In this document: positions 1-12,434 of the stretch, piece after piece | How positions within the stretch are numbered: the first letter of the stretch is position 1 | Layout: the number at the start of each line of letters is the position of its first letter | Source: Sisyra terminalis | Lineage: Eukaryota; Arthropoda; Insecta; Neuroptera; Sisyridae | Direction: 5' to 3' | NCBI GenBank assembly: GCA_958496175.1 | Contig: OY292278.1 | Location: 12,958,001-13,022,000 of the forward strand | DNA length: 64,000 bases | Made by a program: the position numbers and the translations under genes | The notes under the pieces: generated by a model | Databases searched by the model: none | Told to the model about the DNA's origin: nothing | What the model saw: only the letters and a program-made list of their open reading frames with translations

Positions 1-1930
1 TTAAGTTTAACAGCACTAACAATGTGCAGAAACAATAAGACGGCGATGTATGCTCTATCTATTAAATAAAAAGACTATTTGGAAGTCTGAGTACTGAATA
101 AACTATCTAGAAGGTAGTCTAATTTTATCCTGAAGATATAACTATTTTTATGTGAAAATACGCATGTTTTCTCTTTCTTCCGATTAAAATTTTATCTGGA
201 AGATAAATGTCGCTATCTAGATATGAAAATACCGGGTCTTAAAAGATTTAATTTTTCATTTCACATTGAAATATTTAAACTTTAAAATAAAACAATAATT
301 TAAAAAAGATATCGATAGGAAAGCTGAACAAAAAGATCGTTTTAATGCCTTTTTTCCCAGAAAAATACGTTACATTTATTGAAAATAGTTATAAAGAGAT
401 TGCAATTTTATGCAAAATTATTTTATGTGCGGAAAACGAATGCTGAAATAAAGCAAAATCGACATTTCGCTTTCAAAGCTAAAGTTCGATTACTCTTTCT
501 AATATCGATTGAACTAAATCAAAGGAAAAAATATATTAAGCAAAAGATAAAATTGCCATTACATAGATGAGAATTGAAAGGTTTCGCAATGTTGATTTTA
601 AGTTTTGAAACGAATATTCAAAGAGCTTACCGCAGTTTAAATTCCAGTTTAATAGAAGCAATTTAAATTATACAAACTAAAAACTGTGATATTTTAAAAA
701 ATATATATATTAAACTTATTAAAAAGGTAATTATAATGGTTTGAATTATTAAATGAAATAATTTTCAATCTAAAAGCATTTGAGGGAAAATTATGAAATG
801 TTTATGATTCAATTTAATTTCATATTGTGTTTATATAGATTTTAATAGGTCTCAAATATTTGAATATTCATAGTATTACTCGTAGTATAATGTGATACAA
901 TCTCTTATTTGGTAACAAATAAATATGCATAGCGATAATGTTTGCAGTCTATTTTAGTAATTAATATGAATCTATTATTGCAGTAACATGAAATTTCATA
1001 AACATTCAGATGAAAAATCGATTGGAATAAAAATGAAAAGCTTCGCTTAAACGGGCGATAACGTCTTTTTAATTTATAAGATTCAGAAATAACGAATTTA
1101 TAATTTGATCTAATATAAGATACGATTCATTTATTTACAAAGACCATTAAGTGTTTGACATTTTTATTAGAGGAAATTAAATTTATCTTACGACTATTTC
1201 GACAGTAATGTTTAGTTTAATGAGAAAAAAATTCAAAAAACGCGCAAAGTTCTCAATAATAAAATATAAAAGCTTTTTATATTGTCTCAATCAATTGTAG
1301 TAGTTGAATTCTTTTTTGATTTATGTCAACGTTGATTTTTTATGTTAAATATTTTATATTTTTTCTTTGTCGCTATTAGCCAGTAACAAAAAGGAATATA
1401 AAACTGATTCTGATTTTTATTCCATTAAATAATTATGTCAAGTCTTGTTAGTCTTTTTTATTTTATGGAAGAACTTATAACGTTTATTAAAATTTTTATT
1501 GTTGGCAAAATTGGTTGTGAAATCAAATAGGAGTTTCAGGAAAATTGGCTTAAGTATATGATTTTTCCTGAAAAAGATTTCCAATTAAATTTCTACCCTA
1601 AGCCAACGTTTCAGTAAAACATTTTTTTGGCCTCTAGACCAACATTTTGAGAAACATCGTACATTTTATAAAAATTATGTGATGTATATTATTTTTCCTC
1701 AATTAAAGGAGTCTGTTAACTGGGTTTTTTAAATTGACTTGAATATCAATCGTGAACCATACAATTGATGTTGAGGAAGATATCCATGGGCTTATTTTAT
1801 TCATTATTAATATATCGAAAACTTTACCAAATTATAAGTGAATTTTTTGATTATGTTTTTTTGCCTTATTTATTTCATTTTTTTTTAATGAAAATAATTT
1901 TATAAATTAATTCCCCGTTTTTATAGTTCC
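1..1930. other. AT-rich spacer
   Basis: No gene, repeat boundary or structured element that I can support. The 63-codon frame at 379-570 is Lys/Ile-rich and starts at TTG; I take it as chance. Confidence 0.7.
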
Positions 1931-2266
1931 ACTAGCTGAACCCGGCAGACGTTGTCTTGCCAGCCTATTGTTGTAAATAAATAAACTGAATTTAGCAATA
2001 AAAATAATATGAAATATTAGAATCACCTCCAGTACCAACCCGCAGTATCCCTTCCTGAACCAATTATAACTTACTTTCAAGATATACGATTATCAATTAC
2101 GCTTAGAGAAAATTTGCTCTACCCTTAAAAATCACTGCACCATTATAGCAATGCAGTATATACAGTTAGTGGCTATTGTATTGGCCGTTGAAAAAACCGT
2201 TTTCTTGCGATCGCAGATATGTTTTCGACGCAAGAAAAAAATAAAAACAATCTTTGAAGTGGATTG
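1931..2266 (+). mobile_element. ACTAGCTGAACCCGG-head repeat, copy 1
   Basis: Head ACTAGCTGAACCCGGCAGAC. About 335 bp align by eye with the reverse complement of 30485-30815 (shared TCAAGATATAC, GAGAAAATTTGCT, GTTAGTGGCTATTGTATTG). No coding sequence. Confidence 0.7.
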
Positions 2267-2390
2267 TATATCGTGACAAAATTTGAGCTAAATCAATGAT
2301 AATTTTTTTGAGTTTTTGAAATCTACATAAACCAACACCAAAATGTTATATATGTAGATAAAAGATAAATTATTCATTGTTAATTTAAAT

Positions 2391-2646
2391 CAGTGGTTGT
2401 CAAAGGTAGCCAACCCGCGGACCACAAAAGGCACCTTTGACAATTTTTTCGACCCGCGATATGCATCAGGCTTTCATAAAATGTTTACCTTTTATAATGA
2501 CCAAATTGGTAAAAACGAAATATTAAAATGATTAAAGTGAATCTAAATTTAGTATGGAGAATTTGAGATATAACTTCAAAAGAGGCTCCCGGAGTTATGT
2601 ACATTTCCGAAGTGGCCCGCAATATCATATGTATAGGCCATCCCTG
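2391..2646 (-). mobile_element. hAT-like MITE, copy 1
   Basis: Ends CAGTGGTTGTC and, on the other strand, CAGGGATGGCC; both subterminal regions carry GCGGRCC-type motifs. Flanking ATTTAAAT and ATTTCATG match at six of eight bases, an eroded 8-bp duplication. 256 bp, no coding sequence. Strand is set relative to the 30-kb copy. Confidence 0.6.
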
Positions 2647-3238
2647 ATTTCATGTATGCTGATTTTTCAATATCATAAAAAAATTCTATCAAATAATTAA
2701 AGCTGTCTTTAAATTGGAACCATAAGTGAAATCAGAATAAAATAATGGTACAATTTAGACTAGACTTGTCTGTGACCGTCATTAAATTTTGGGGGGGAAA
2801 CACTAACATGTACCTGAAAATATAATATTATCGAAACCGATTAACCTGTTCTTCAGTCATACGGTAGAATTCAGGTAGACACATATTAAAGTACAATTTT
2901 TTTGACCCTTGCTCCATAATGACCATTATTGTGAGCAAAACCGAATAAATTCCAAACAGGTGTGAAATTGAAAAGAATTTTACCTGTTCTTAACTTGCAA
3001 GAATATATAATATGATAATGAGAAAAATGCAGATTTAAAGGTGTAATTTATGGAGTCGGAAAAAGGTGTTAATGTATTTATAATTCACAACAAATAATAA
3101 ATGTCTCAAACCGGTTCAGATTACGATAATTACGATATATTTGTACCTGCATTCTCTCATTTTGGTCTTCAAGTTTTAACTATGTTATTTAATATCACCA
3201 ATTGAGTATATACTTGAATTTTTCGTATATACAATATA

Positions 3239-3555
3239 ACTGATCCCCGCGACTTCGTCTGCGTAACGTGGGGTAGATTATATTTTCTTTTCAGATTTAC
3301 GATTTGTACTGGTATATGAACATTTTTATTTCTCTTATTTCTTTTATAAAAAACATAATCATACTTAAAAACACTTTTTTGTCAATTTTAAAAAGGCACA
3401 TTTAATAAAATGAAAATTTAATATAGTCTATGTTCAATAGAGATAGTGTAGCTTCTCAACAGTAAAAGAATTTTTCAAGTCAGTCAGGTAGTTTCGGAGC
3501 CTATTCAATGCAAACAAACAATCAAATCTTTCCTCTTTTTAATATTAGAGTGGAT
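3239..3555 (+). mobile_element. Short copy of the CCCGCGACTTCG family
   Basis: The head CTGATCCCCGCGACTTCGTC (3241-3260) matches 53003 onward; the tail has CAGTCAGGTAGTTTCGGAGCC and ends AATATTAGAGTGGAT, a diverged form of ATTAGTATAGAT. The middle is only about 200 bp and poorly conserved, so it is internally deleted or a different subfamily. Confidence 0.65.
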
Positions 3556-5279
3556 AATTTTTTGTTATATTTTAATTGTCTTTTAAAAAATTCATTCTTT
3601 TTAAAATATTTATTACAGATTATAATTACCGTTTAATAAATTTCCGATGATTCAAATAATAAATGCATTAAATCTTGTATTTAAATTTTGTAGAAATAGA
3701 TTGATGTTTTCAGCTGTACCTAAAATAATGTTTATCAAGGACGATGTAAAAATGTGTCACCAAACTTGATTAATATCTTAATTCCATTAAATTAGGATTC
3801 AAACTTTCAACAAGTTATTTTAATGGCAATTTCGGGAGATACAAATTCAATCAAAGTATAAAACTTTATTGGAAGAAAACCAAGCTTGAAATTAATTCTG
3901 TTTACGTCGGTATATTAATCTTGGATTATATAGTAATAACAAACCAGATTTAAACTTCTCAATATTTCAATTATTGGGTCATGTTTTCGCTAATCTTGAT
4001 ATTTTTATCTCTAAATTTTATTTAATCCTCCAATATGTTTTTCAATTAAGATATTACAAATGAAGTTTCTTGAATTTTCTTTTGAACGAAAAGCTTTAAT
4101 ACAAATAACGTATGGTATTAAAGATCGATCAAATGACCATTGAGGCGTCGCGTCGTTGGCACGAATCCCAGAGGTTTAATTTTCGATCGAATCGATCACA
4201 TAAATCGTAATAGATATCATTAATGATATTTTTAATGATGACTTATAAGTCATCAATTCTTTGAACTTTATTCGCAGTCTGCTAATAATCTTGATTCTAA
4301 TGGTGCTAAATTTTATGATATCGGTATCCCAATCAACTGTAATTCGGTTGAGTTTATCGTAAAAATTCTCATTAGTCACCAATATATTTATTTTTTAGAT
4401 TTGACTGTCGTTTTAAGATCATTTATCATTGGAATCCACATCTTCAAATTATAGTTAAAAAGAAAAATTATTGCTAGCTTTAATTAATAACGTTATTTTC
4501 GTTCAAGTTTTAAAAAGAATAGGCACTAATTTAGAAAGAAAAGGAACTAATATAAAGTAGTGAATCAATATAAAGGGAATTAATTGTTGGTAAAATAAGA
4601 CTATAGGCTTAAGATGATATTATATTATGAATTTTGGGATTAAAATGATATTATTTAGTGATATTGGAGAGGATGGTATTGAAATGGATTCAACCACATA
4701 GTAAACTAAGCTTAACGTCCGAAAAAAATTGAAATGAATGATAATCATTTAGGATGTTTCTATTAATGAATTTTGTAGTTAAGATCCATAACAATGCAAT
4801 AAAAAGTTTTATACTTAGTATTTTAAAAAAATATACAGATAACACAGATAAATAAATGCAAATGTTTAAGAGGTTTTAGAAATATTTCACTGATAAAAAA
4901 ACTTGAAATTTTTATAGAACTAGCGAGAATAAAAAAAATGCCAAATATATTTTCAATGAAATAGTCTTGTTTATTTAAAATTGCAATAAAATGAGTAGAA
5001 GGGACTTTTAAAAGCACTATTTTGGAAGAAATATCAATTGTAGAATAGATGTGTGTTTAGTTTTAATTTCAAGTTTCAATGTCTGCTAAACTGTTAGTAT
5101 CAATAAAATTATAATTAAAAGATTTGAAAGGCCCTCGCCGGATAAGATGGTTCAAAATGCCTCCATTGCAATGGGGCTATTTTTTTTTCTGAAAATACCT
5201 TACAGTATTGTGTATACAATATATAGGATACATTGCTGTCCAATTTACGTATGAAACTTTAATATAATAGTTTATAAAA
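3556..5279. other. AT-rich spacer
   Basis: No supported gene. The only richer patch, 4139-4175 (GAGGCGTCGCGTCGTTGGCACGAATCCC in part), might be an old SINE head but lacks a partner box. Confidence 0.65.
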
Positions 5280-5620
5280 AACATACTATAAACATAAATT
5301 TTAACAGAAGTTCAAAAAAAATATTCGTGACGTATTACCCAGATACGTATTTCGATTGCCAAGGAATCTTCCTCAGTGGTCCAAGTAGTTTGGATCACTC
5401 CGTAACTGCTTTGTGATGATTGATAGTATGTACAACATCTCAGTCAAGTTTCAACTCAAAGATATGACGCGTTTTTGTATAAAAAATAAAAATATGTTTT
5501 TTTCAAATTCAATATTTTCTGAGACTGTTTGATAATACCGAAAAAAGTGCTTATGAGTTTCAAGATACCACTAAATTGTATTCCGAAGAAAAATCGTTCA
5601 TGAATCAGATCGATCGATCA
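5280..5620 (+). mobile_element. SINE-like repeat with tRNA-like segment, copy 1
   Basis: 5330-5410 contains ATTTCGATTGCC, AATCTTCCT and CAAGTAGTTTGGATCACTCC, matching 18480-18565. The segment around 5377-5420 resembles a pol III A box (TGGTCCAAGTAG) and tRNA stem region; a B box is not clear in this copy. Confidence 0.5.
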
Positions 5621-8561
5621 TTGTTAAAAATACGATTTATTTTTTTTTATTTTTTTTTTATGCCAAGATCGTTTGGTACACCAAAGTTTTTTTTCTTACA
5701 TAATCCTCTATCGTCCTTCTACAATAAATAATTTTTTCAGTTTGTATAATATTCATATATATTTCAGTATATATAATTTTTTCAATTTTTAAAAATATTA
5801 GACAATAATTAAAAAAAAGTATTCTTTTAACATTTTTTTGTGTGTTAAAATTTTTTTAGTACCATCATATAATTTTTGTACATCATCCCCTTGCCGCAGT
5901 TTACAAAATATATTTTTTTCATTTTTAAAAAAATGATAGTGGTAAGAAAAATTAAACGTATTTCTTAATTCAGTTTTTCAACTCTAACATACTTAGTTTT
6001 TTTTCTATGCATTATTTTGCTATGAAAACTACCCTTCCTAATTTTTAAACTTCATATAAAAATAATAAAAAAAATTCTGTTGTAATAAATGCACTTGATT
6101 TGTTCAAGTGAATTTTAAAGGCGTAAAAGCGTTGAAATTCATATCTTCTATTCAGGAAATTTTTATTCAAGTGCATTTAAAATTAAAATGAATATAATAC
6201 ATACCACTTGTACTTATATCGTGCCATATAGTATGATTTGACGTGACTAAAAAACTAAACTTAGATCGTGCAGATTTCTAATGCTTACTTTAAAAAAAAA
6301 ATTAATCAAAAAAAGTTAATGAGCTTTCAAAAATTTCAAAAAAATTAATGAGAAGTGAAAACAGTAATTTTATTTTCCTTGTTGCGTTTTGTTCTTGAAA
6401 GTGTTTTTATTGAAATAGTTATTATAACAACGATAAAGAGATTAAATATTTACGATAATGTACAAAGTGAGGTCAGACCAATTTATATTTTTACTTAACA
6501 AATTAAATACAATTAAATACCATATTGATTGACCTGGCGTGAAATGATAATTTTCCCCATTTAGGTCAATTTGAAATAATTTACGCCTCCAGCATTAATT
6601 ATTGCGTACGAATAATTTTCTTTTCACAATTTTAATATTGGATTTGATATGTCCTGAAGGAATTTTGAATTGAAAGTTTAATTAAAGACTGTTATTTGTC
6701 TTCTCATCGAAAATTACCTATTGAGAAAAAAATAATTTATATTGCGATTTGAAAATTAATTTTTATGACTTCAAATGTAACAAAGCGATTATTTTGTTGA
6801 AGCTTTATTGTATGGAAGTTCGTGACTGTGCAATGGCTTGGCAAAAGCACGCGTTAAATGAAGATAACAAAAGTAGTCCAGTGTGTAATGAGAGAACTTG
6901 GCCTCTTCACTGAATAGCACTTGAAACAAAAAGTCATTCAATACATTTAGCAAATTAATGGGAAAATATATCCAACCGGTAACGTTTTTTGAAGTAATAG
7001 TATCATTTTTCAAAACGTTTTTTTTTTTAAATTGAGCAAAAAAAAAAATTGTTTTACTTATTTAAAGTTCAACTAAAGTTTAACTATTTGATGATCATTT
7101 TAATTCTTTATGCTAACCTTCCACAATGGAACGTAGGAAAGATAATGAGCTTTCAAAGCTTTGAAGAATAATTTTGGCTCCAAATACGACATTTATCAAT
7201 GTATAGGGAAAAATTTTGAAATCGTTTTCAATGAGGAAATCAAATCATTTTTTTATTCCATATAATTGTATGCGATAAGTATGCATTTTTATTTTTTTGA
7301 ATAAAAAATAGTAATTCCTTTTAAAAACATACAATTTTTCACATCCTTTTATACTCAAATTTTATATTTTACACGTATTTTGAAACTATGCCTTGTAAAA
7401 AATAATTACAAATTTGAAAACTTAAAATTTTCTCTTAAATTCTCTGAGAAAAACTAATTTTTTCACATGAAAAAAATTTGCTGTTATAAACCAAGTTAAA
7501 AACTTAAATTACTTTTTCCCTACAATGTTGCATGGAACTAAAATATTAAATAGCATGTCTCATAGTAACTAAGTCTTCCAGGAACGAGTCCTTGTGAAAA
7601 ATGTGTTATTTTCAAGAACGTTGAGTTATAATAAATACGAATAAATTTGAAATGATATAATTTACTAGCTGTCATAAATGTGTAATATAAAATGAAAAAA
7701 ATTTAACGTTTTATAAATAAAAATAAATTTAAAACTACGAACATGCGAATTTTTTCTCTAATTTCCCTGGCGAATGAGAGACAACTGGTGTGTAACTATT
7801 CAAAATAAAATTTATTTTCTGAAGAAAAATTTACACTAGCGTTAATACTTTTAATTGAAAAAAACAATTTTTGAAATCACATTGAAATTATTAAATAAAA
7901 TGAAAAGCTATCAAACGAAAACTCTATTGCAGTTAAAAGCCAGGAATTACTATATTAATTACAGTAACAATATACAGTGGTTAAATTTATTGCCCATTTG
8001 ATTGATGATTATCAAAGTTAAAAGATTCATTAAGTTAAAGAGAAGCTTTTTTATGGGAGTGAAAAAAAATGAATTAATTATCTACGCAATGAAGCAGAAG
8101 AGGTATCAAAACAGGGGAAAAAAAGCTGATGAAACACATAAAAATCGTAGATTTGGGAAAAAGGTTGGTTATCATGGTCATGCATCAATCTTCTTGTCGC
8201 CACCGTAGTAAAGGACATTTGTGAGTTTTAGGATTCAAGATTACAAAAAAGGTTTTATATAAAAACACATTCAATGTATTTGTTTGTCTTGGAAAACATG
8301 AACAACAAATCTGAAGGATATTTTTACAAATTACTTTTAAAGACAAGCACTTTGCAAACATTTTATTTTTTCTTGTAAATTTCATTTTAGTAGATTTGAC
8401 ATTTATGTAATTTAATTTTGATTAGGTAAATTAAATAAAAAAGCAAGAAATATATAAATCAAAATCTAAACATGAATTCAAAAACCTTTTCTTAACTTAC
8501 TTTAAGAAATTTAACAGATAGTTATTTCAACGATATGCACTTCTGTGTTTCATATATGATA
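5621..8561. other. AT-rich spacer with long A and T runs
   Basis: No gene seen. A 74-codon minus frame at 6789-7013 and a plus frame at 8002-8208 show no motif. Homopolymer runs at 5641-5660 and 7020-7050. Confidence 0.65.
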
Positions 8562-9459
8562 ACTAGTTGACCCAGCAAACTTCGTACTGCCTAACATACA
8601 ATGAACATAGTGTTTTATGAATGAGTATTTTAGCTACACTAAGTTTAAATTTTTAATAATAAAATGAACAAAATCAAGTTCAATACTTCATTAGAATAAT
8701 AAATATATAAAAAGAAAAGAAAAATTATATAACAAAATCAATTATTTCAATTGCAAGTCAGTCAACACATTTCATCGGCCTAAAATGTTAAGCTGCTAAA
8801 TTCTTTTTAACAGTGTTTTCAGGGAAAGGAATAAAAGTGCATATAAGCTACATAAGTTACTACAAAAATTTTAGTTGGTTAAGCAAACCTGTCATATTGG
8901 CTCCAAAAACGTTGATTAGGTACAACGAAATGAGTATTCAGAATCAAAATAAGATAACTGGCGAATTGATGCTATGCATCTTGGTTGATTCCATTACTAA
9001 TCAAGATAATGTAAATAATAGAATAGATTATATTAAAAAAAAATAAATAAATCGTACATAATTTTGCACGCACTGCAATGTGATACATAATAAATGCAAA
9101 ATGAAATGCCAAAATTACGTGGACTTACAATCTTGACTTACAACACTCTCCCAAAATATGAATTAAATAATTATTTTAAGACAAATTAAATAAATAAAAA
9201 TGTCAAATTCATAAGTTTTTTTCAATATAAATCACAGGAATCGATGATTACAAATAATATATAGGCGTAAATAATAGTAAGCGTAAAAATTTGCAGAAGA
9301 TATCGAGGGACTCCTTAATCTTCTAGAGGTATAAAATATACTTTATATCCGATTCTCATGCCTACCGAATATACATAGAAAATTTTATGAAAATCGGTCC
9401 AGCCGTTTCGGAGGAGTTTGGCTAGAAACACCGTGACACGAAATTTTTATATATAAGAT
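8562..9459 (+). mobile_element. ACTAGTTGACCC-head SINE-like element (~0.9 kb)
   Basis: The head ACTAGTTGACCCAGCAAACT and the tail segment AAAATCGGTCCAGCCGTTTC, then CACGAAATTTTTATATATAA, are a pairing I know from many insect genomes. No convincing coding sequence; the open frame at 8813-9046 has no recognisable motif. Confidence 0.65.
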
Positions 9460-9877
9460 TTTGCATAGAAAGCAAAAACCTTTCAATTAATAGTCATTTT
9501 ACATTTCTTTTAATTTTATTGGAAACAGATACTTTTAGGGATGCAAATGAAACATTGATTTCTTTAAATATCGATATACCGTTTATAAACATCGGTGTTG
9601 AACTCCAAAAAAATGATGGTACATCGTTTTTCAAAAACGATAAATTTTGCGTCGATGTGGAAAAATAAAATACACTACAACAAATATGTAAAATTGACCA
9701 GAAATATTTAATTTTTAATGTTATAGTTTGTTTTTCGGTATCCCGAATCAATACGGTCAGACTAAAGAAACTCTACAAATATAATTTAAATAAAGAAACT
9801 TCTATTAATATTATCAAAAATTATAACTTTTGATTTAATAAAATAAATAGACAACTTAAATCAAAATTCAAATTGTA
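9460..9877. other. AT-rich spacer
   Basis: An 85-codon minus frame (9494-9751) without recognisable motifs; nothing else seen. Confidence 0.6.
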
Positions 9878-10502
9878 CAGAGGTGTGAAAATTATTAGAC
9901 CCAAAAGAAGATTTTTACTTTCTTCCAGCAATGTATCGCCCAGACTATAAAACATCCAAAATCAATTATGGTTTGGAGCTGCATATCAGCAAAGGATACC
10001 GGTAGGATATATATTGTGGAAGGTACTATGAGGCAAGACCAATATATACAAGTCTTGGAAACACGGTTACTTGAACAAACTAAAGAGTGGTTTCCGGAAG
10101 AAAATGCTATCTTTACGCAGGATGAAGCTTCTTGCCATAAACCCAAAAAAGTTATAGATTTCCTCAAAAATTCTAACATTAATATGCCTTCTTGGCCAGG
10201 AAATAGTCCTGATGCTAATCCCGTAGAAAATTTCTGGGCCATTGTGAAGAAAAAACTAAAAAAAATAAGCTATTACAAAACGGGTGGTTCTGATTACCGA
10301 ACTCATTATGATTTGGCTTCATAATAAAATATAAATGAAAAAATAGTATTGAACATGTCAGGATGAGAAAAATAAATTATAAACAATAAAGGGTACCACA
10401 CAAAATATTATATGAGTGAGATTATTGTAATTTTTAAATTTATGACATTCAAAAACAAAAATGAGATTTTTTTCTCTTGAGTTATCTTGAGTCTAATAAT
10501 TT
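9878..10502 (+). mobile_element. Internally deleted Tc1-like element, copy 1
   Basis: The left terminal inverted repeat begins CAGAGGTGTGAAAAT after a TA at 9876-9877. It runs within about 27 bp into the C-terminal half of a transposase gene. The right end has GAGTCTAATAATTT (10489-10502), then the terminal repeat is lost, so the copy is truncated on the right. The same left junction occurs in the 51-kb copy, so an already deleted element was probably the source of both. Confidence 0.85.
9905..10324 (+). pseudogene. Tc1-like transposase, C-terminal half
   Basis: An open frame of about 139 codons reads from just inside the terminal repeat. It contains MVWSCISA, then FTQDEASCH with the second catalytic Asp, and NPVENFW with the third acidic residue. 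There are 34 residues between that Asp and Glu, the DD34E spacing of Tc1 elements. The N-terminal DNA-binding domains and the first catalytic Asp are absent, so it cannot encode an active transposase. It ends in TAA at 10322-10324. The frame itself is intact; the loss is at the 5' end. Confidence 0.88.
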
Positions 10503-11761
10503 ATATAATTTATTATATTCTATTTTAATCATTAACTTTATCATGAGGTAAATTGGAAGATAAAATAATACTTCTCATCTCAATTAAGATATAAAATCAT
10601 AGTAGTGATATTGACCAAAGCAATTATAATTTTTAAAACGAAATATTTTTCATTTGCTTTTCAAAAGACAATTAAGATTCTTATTTTTATTTTCCACAAT
10701 TACATTACTTCAAAAAATATTAACTAAAATATTTTTATAACCTTAACCTTAAAAAGTATGCCATGAGAAGAAAATTTATCTTGAGAAATTTGCTATAAAA
10801 ATAAATTGATAGAAAAATATACTTAAGAAACAACTTCCTACTTCCATGTTCCATATGGAGTAGAAACTGATGATCAAATATAAAAAACATAAAATTCTTT
10901 TGTGCAGCGTGGAAAAGTTTTTTCAATTGAATTCAAGTGTGAAGTTTGTTCGTTGAAAATAAGTAAGAAATTTCCAACTAACAAGTTTCAATGTTGGATT
11001 ATTATTGATCGCTAGTTCAGAAACTATAGCTGATAGTTGTCTAGATGTAAGTATACTTCTCAAATAATTTAAAACAAACTATAATTCATTTCATCTAAAC
11101 TTTATTCTATTTCTTTTCACTTTTTCCATGGTGAAACTTGATAAAAGCTTTGATTTAATTTAAATTTACCATCAGCGATCATGAATTTCAATATTCTAAC
11201 TTTAAACAATTAGATGGAAGGACTTGTGCAGTTTGTAAAAGTTTGATAAGTGAAGTTTCAGAGATCTTAGAGAATATTGAAATTTTGAAGTTTTTAAAAT
11301 TGAATAAATACCTCGACTGATATGAACTTGTGATAAAACTCATCTAATTATTATATTAGTTTGTGAGTTTTAAAACGCAGAAAATTCAAACATAATAATT
11401 TTGTAATTATCCCACCGAAAGTTTAAGTATTGCTTATATTTTTTTAGGTAATCTTTAAGTGACTTAATGAAATTTTTGAAAATTTTGTTAAACAAATGTA
11501 TAATATACCAATTAACTTAAAAAGTTCTCAGCTTCATTTCATTCTTTTACAACACCAGTAAATGCAAAACAAAATTAAATTTATTATAATTGAATTGGAA
11601 CTATAGGTACCTAAAGCTAGGCACATAAAATCACCAATTCAATTAATTTCGATTTATATGTTCTTTCTGTTGAAAATTAGGCGTATGGATTTATCTAATT
11701 TGCAATATTTGCTTAGAACTTAGTTTAATGATCAAATGTTGATTGGATTTATTCGATGTTT
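10503..11761. other. AT-rich spacer
   Basis: Nothing supported except 10527-10549, which matches 52043-52065 beside another Tc1 copy. Confidence 0.6.
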
Positions 11762-11796
11762 GTTAATGTTTTTTTTTCTTTGATTACAGGTAAGCC
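11762..11796 (+). promoter_or_regulatory. Possible recursive splice site
   Basis: A branch-like GTTAAT, a T-rich tract (TTTTTTTTTCTTTG), TTACAG, then immediately GTAAGCC. Juxtaposed strong 3' and 5' splice sites (AG|GTAAG at 11789|11790) are the signature of zero-exon recursive splice sites in long insect introns. Function would require a plus-strand gene spanning this point, which the window does not show. Confidence 0.35.
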
Positions 11797-11961
11797 TAAG
11801 CTTTCTACTAAACCAATTTAATTAACTTACATTGAAGGTACGTTTTACATGCATTTAATTTCTGTTAATTAATATGTTTAATAAATACATATTGGATAAA
11901 TATTATTTTTTATAAAATTTTGTTGGTTGACAGACTAATTTTTTTTTAAATATATAACACA

Positions 11962-12434
11962 AATAATTAATAATGTTCTTGGGAACTTGGATTTTAATAA
12001 TAGGACGTTATTTTTTAAAATCATCTCAACGTTTCGTTGGTATTTATTTCCAACTTCTTCAGGAAAACTAAAACATAATAACAATGAATGTTGTTCAAAG
12101 TTAAATTACACAAATTAATTTTCGCTGCTCAGTATAAAACTAAGATTAAAATACATAAATACATAAAATACATTCATTATAAAAATACATAAAAAGAATA
12201 AACCTTAATTTTTGATTTATGTATTTGATTTAATACTTATGTATTTTTATCTTAGTTTTATACTGAACAGCGAAAATTAATTTGTGTTATTTGGCTTTGA
12301 ACAACATGCATTGTTATTATGTTTAAGTTCTCCTGAAGAAGTTGGAATTAAATACCAACGAAACGTTGAGATAATTTGAAAAATAACGTCTTATTATTTA
12401 AATCCAAGTTCCCAAGAAAATTTTTAATTATTTA
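11962..12434. mobile_element. Large foldback element, copy 1
   Basis: Two arms of about 200 bp (11962-12165 and 12238-12434) are inverted copies, by eye nearly 90% identical, around a loop of about 70 bp. Each arm starts with TTCTTGGGAACTTGGATTT. A transcript would fold into a long hairpin. Each arm has a smaller conserved stem motif (CTGAAGA, stem, CGAAACGTT). It has no coding sequence. The arm organisation and motif recall terminal parts of Penelope-like elements, but I see no RT or GIY-YIG sequence to support that. Confidence 0.8.
12333..12390 (+). ncRNA. Hammerhead-like RNA motif in the foldback arm
   Basis: CTGAAGA (12333-12339), a 5-bp stem GTTGG/CCAAC with an AATTAAATA loop, GAAA (12360-12363), a CGTT/AACG stem, then TC. 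This order matches the hammerhead core: CUGANGA, stem II, GAAA, stem III, UH cleavage site. It deviates by one extra A before stem II, and I find no convincing stem I. The inverse arm carries the same motif on the minus strand at 12004-12062. Activity is unproven. Confidence 0.35.

Noticed and set aside
4125..4180. Possible SINE B box (CACGAATCCC) with GC-rich surround
   Set aside because: No A box at proper spacing and no second copy seen.
6789..7013. 74-codon minus-strand frame
   Set aside because: No motif, non-ATG style start and typical of chance frames in this composition.
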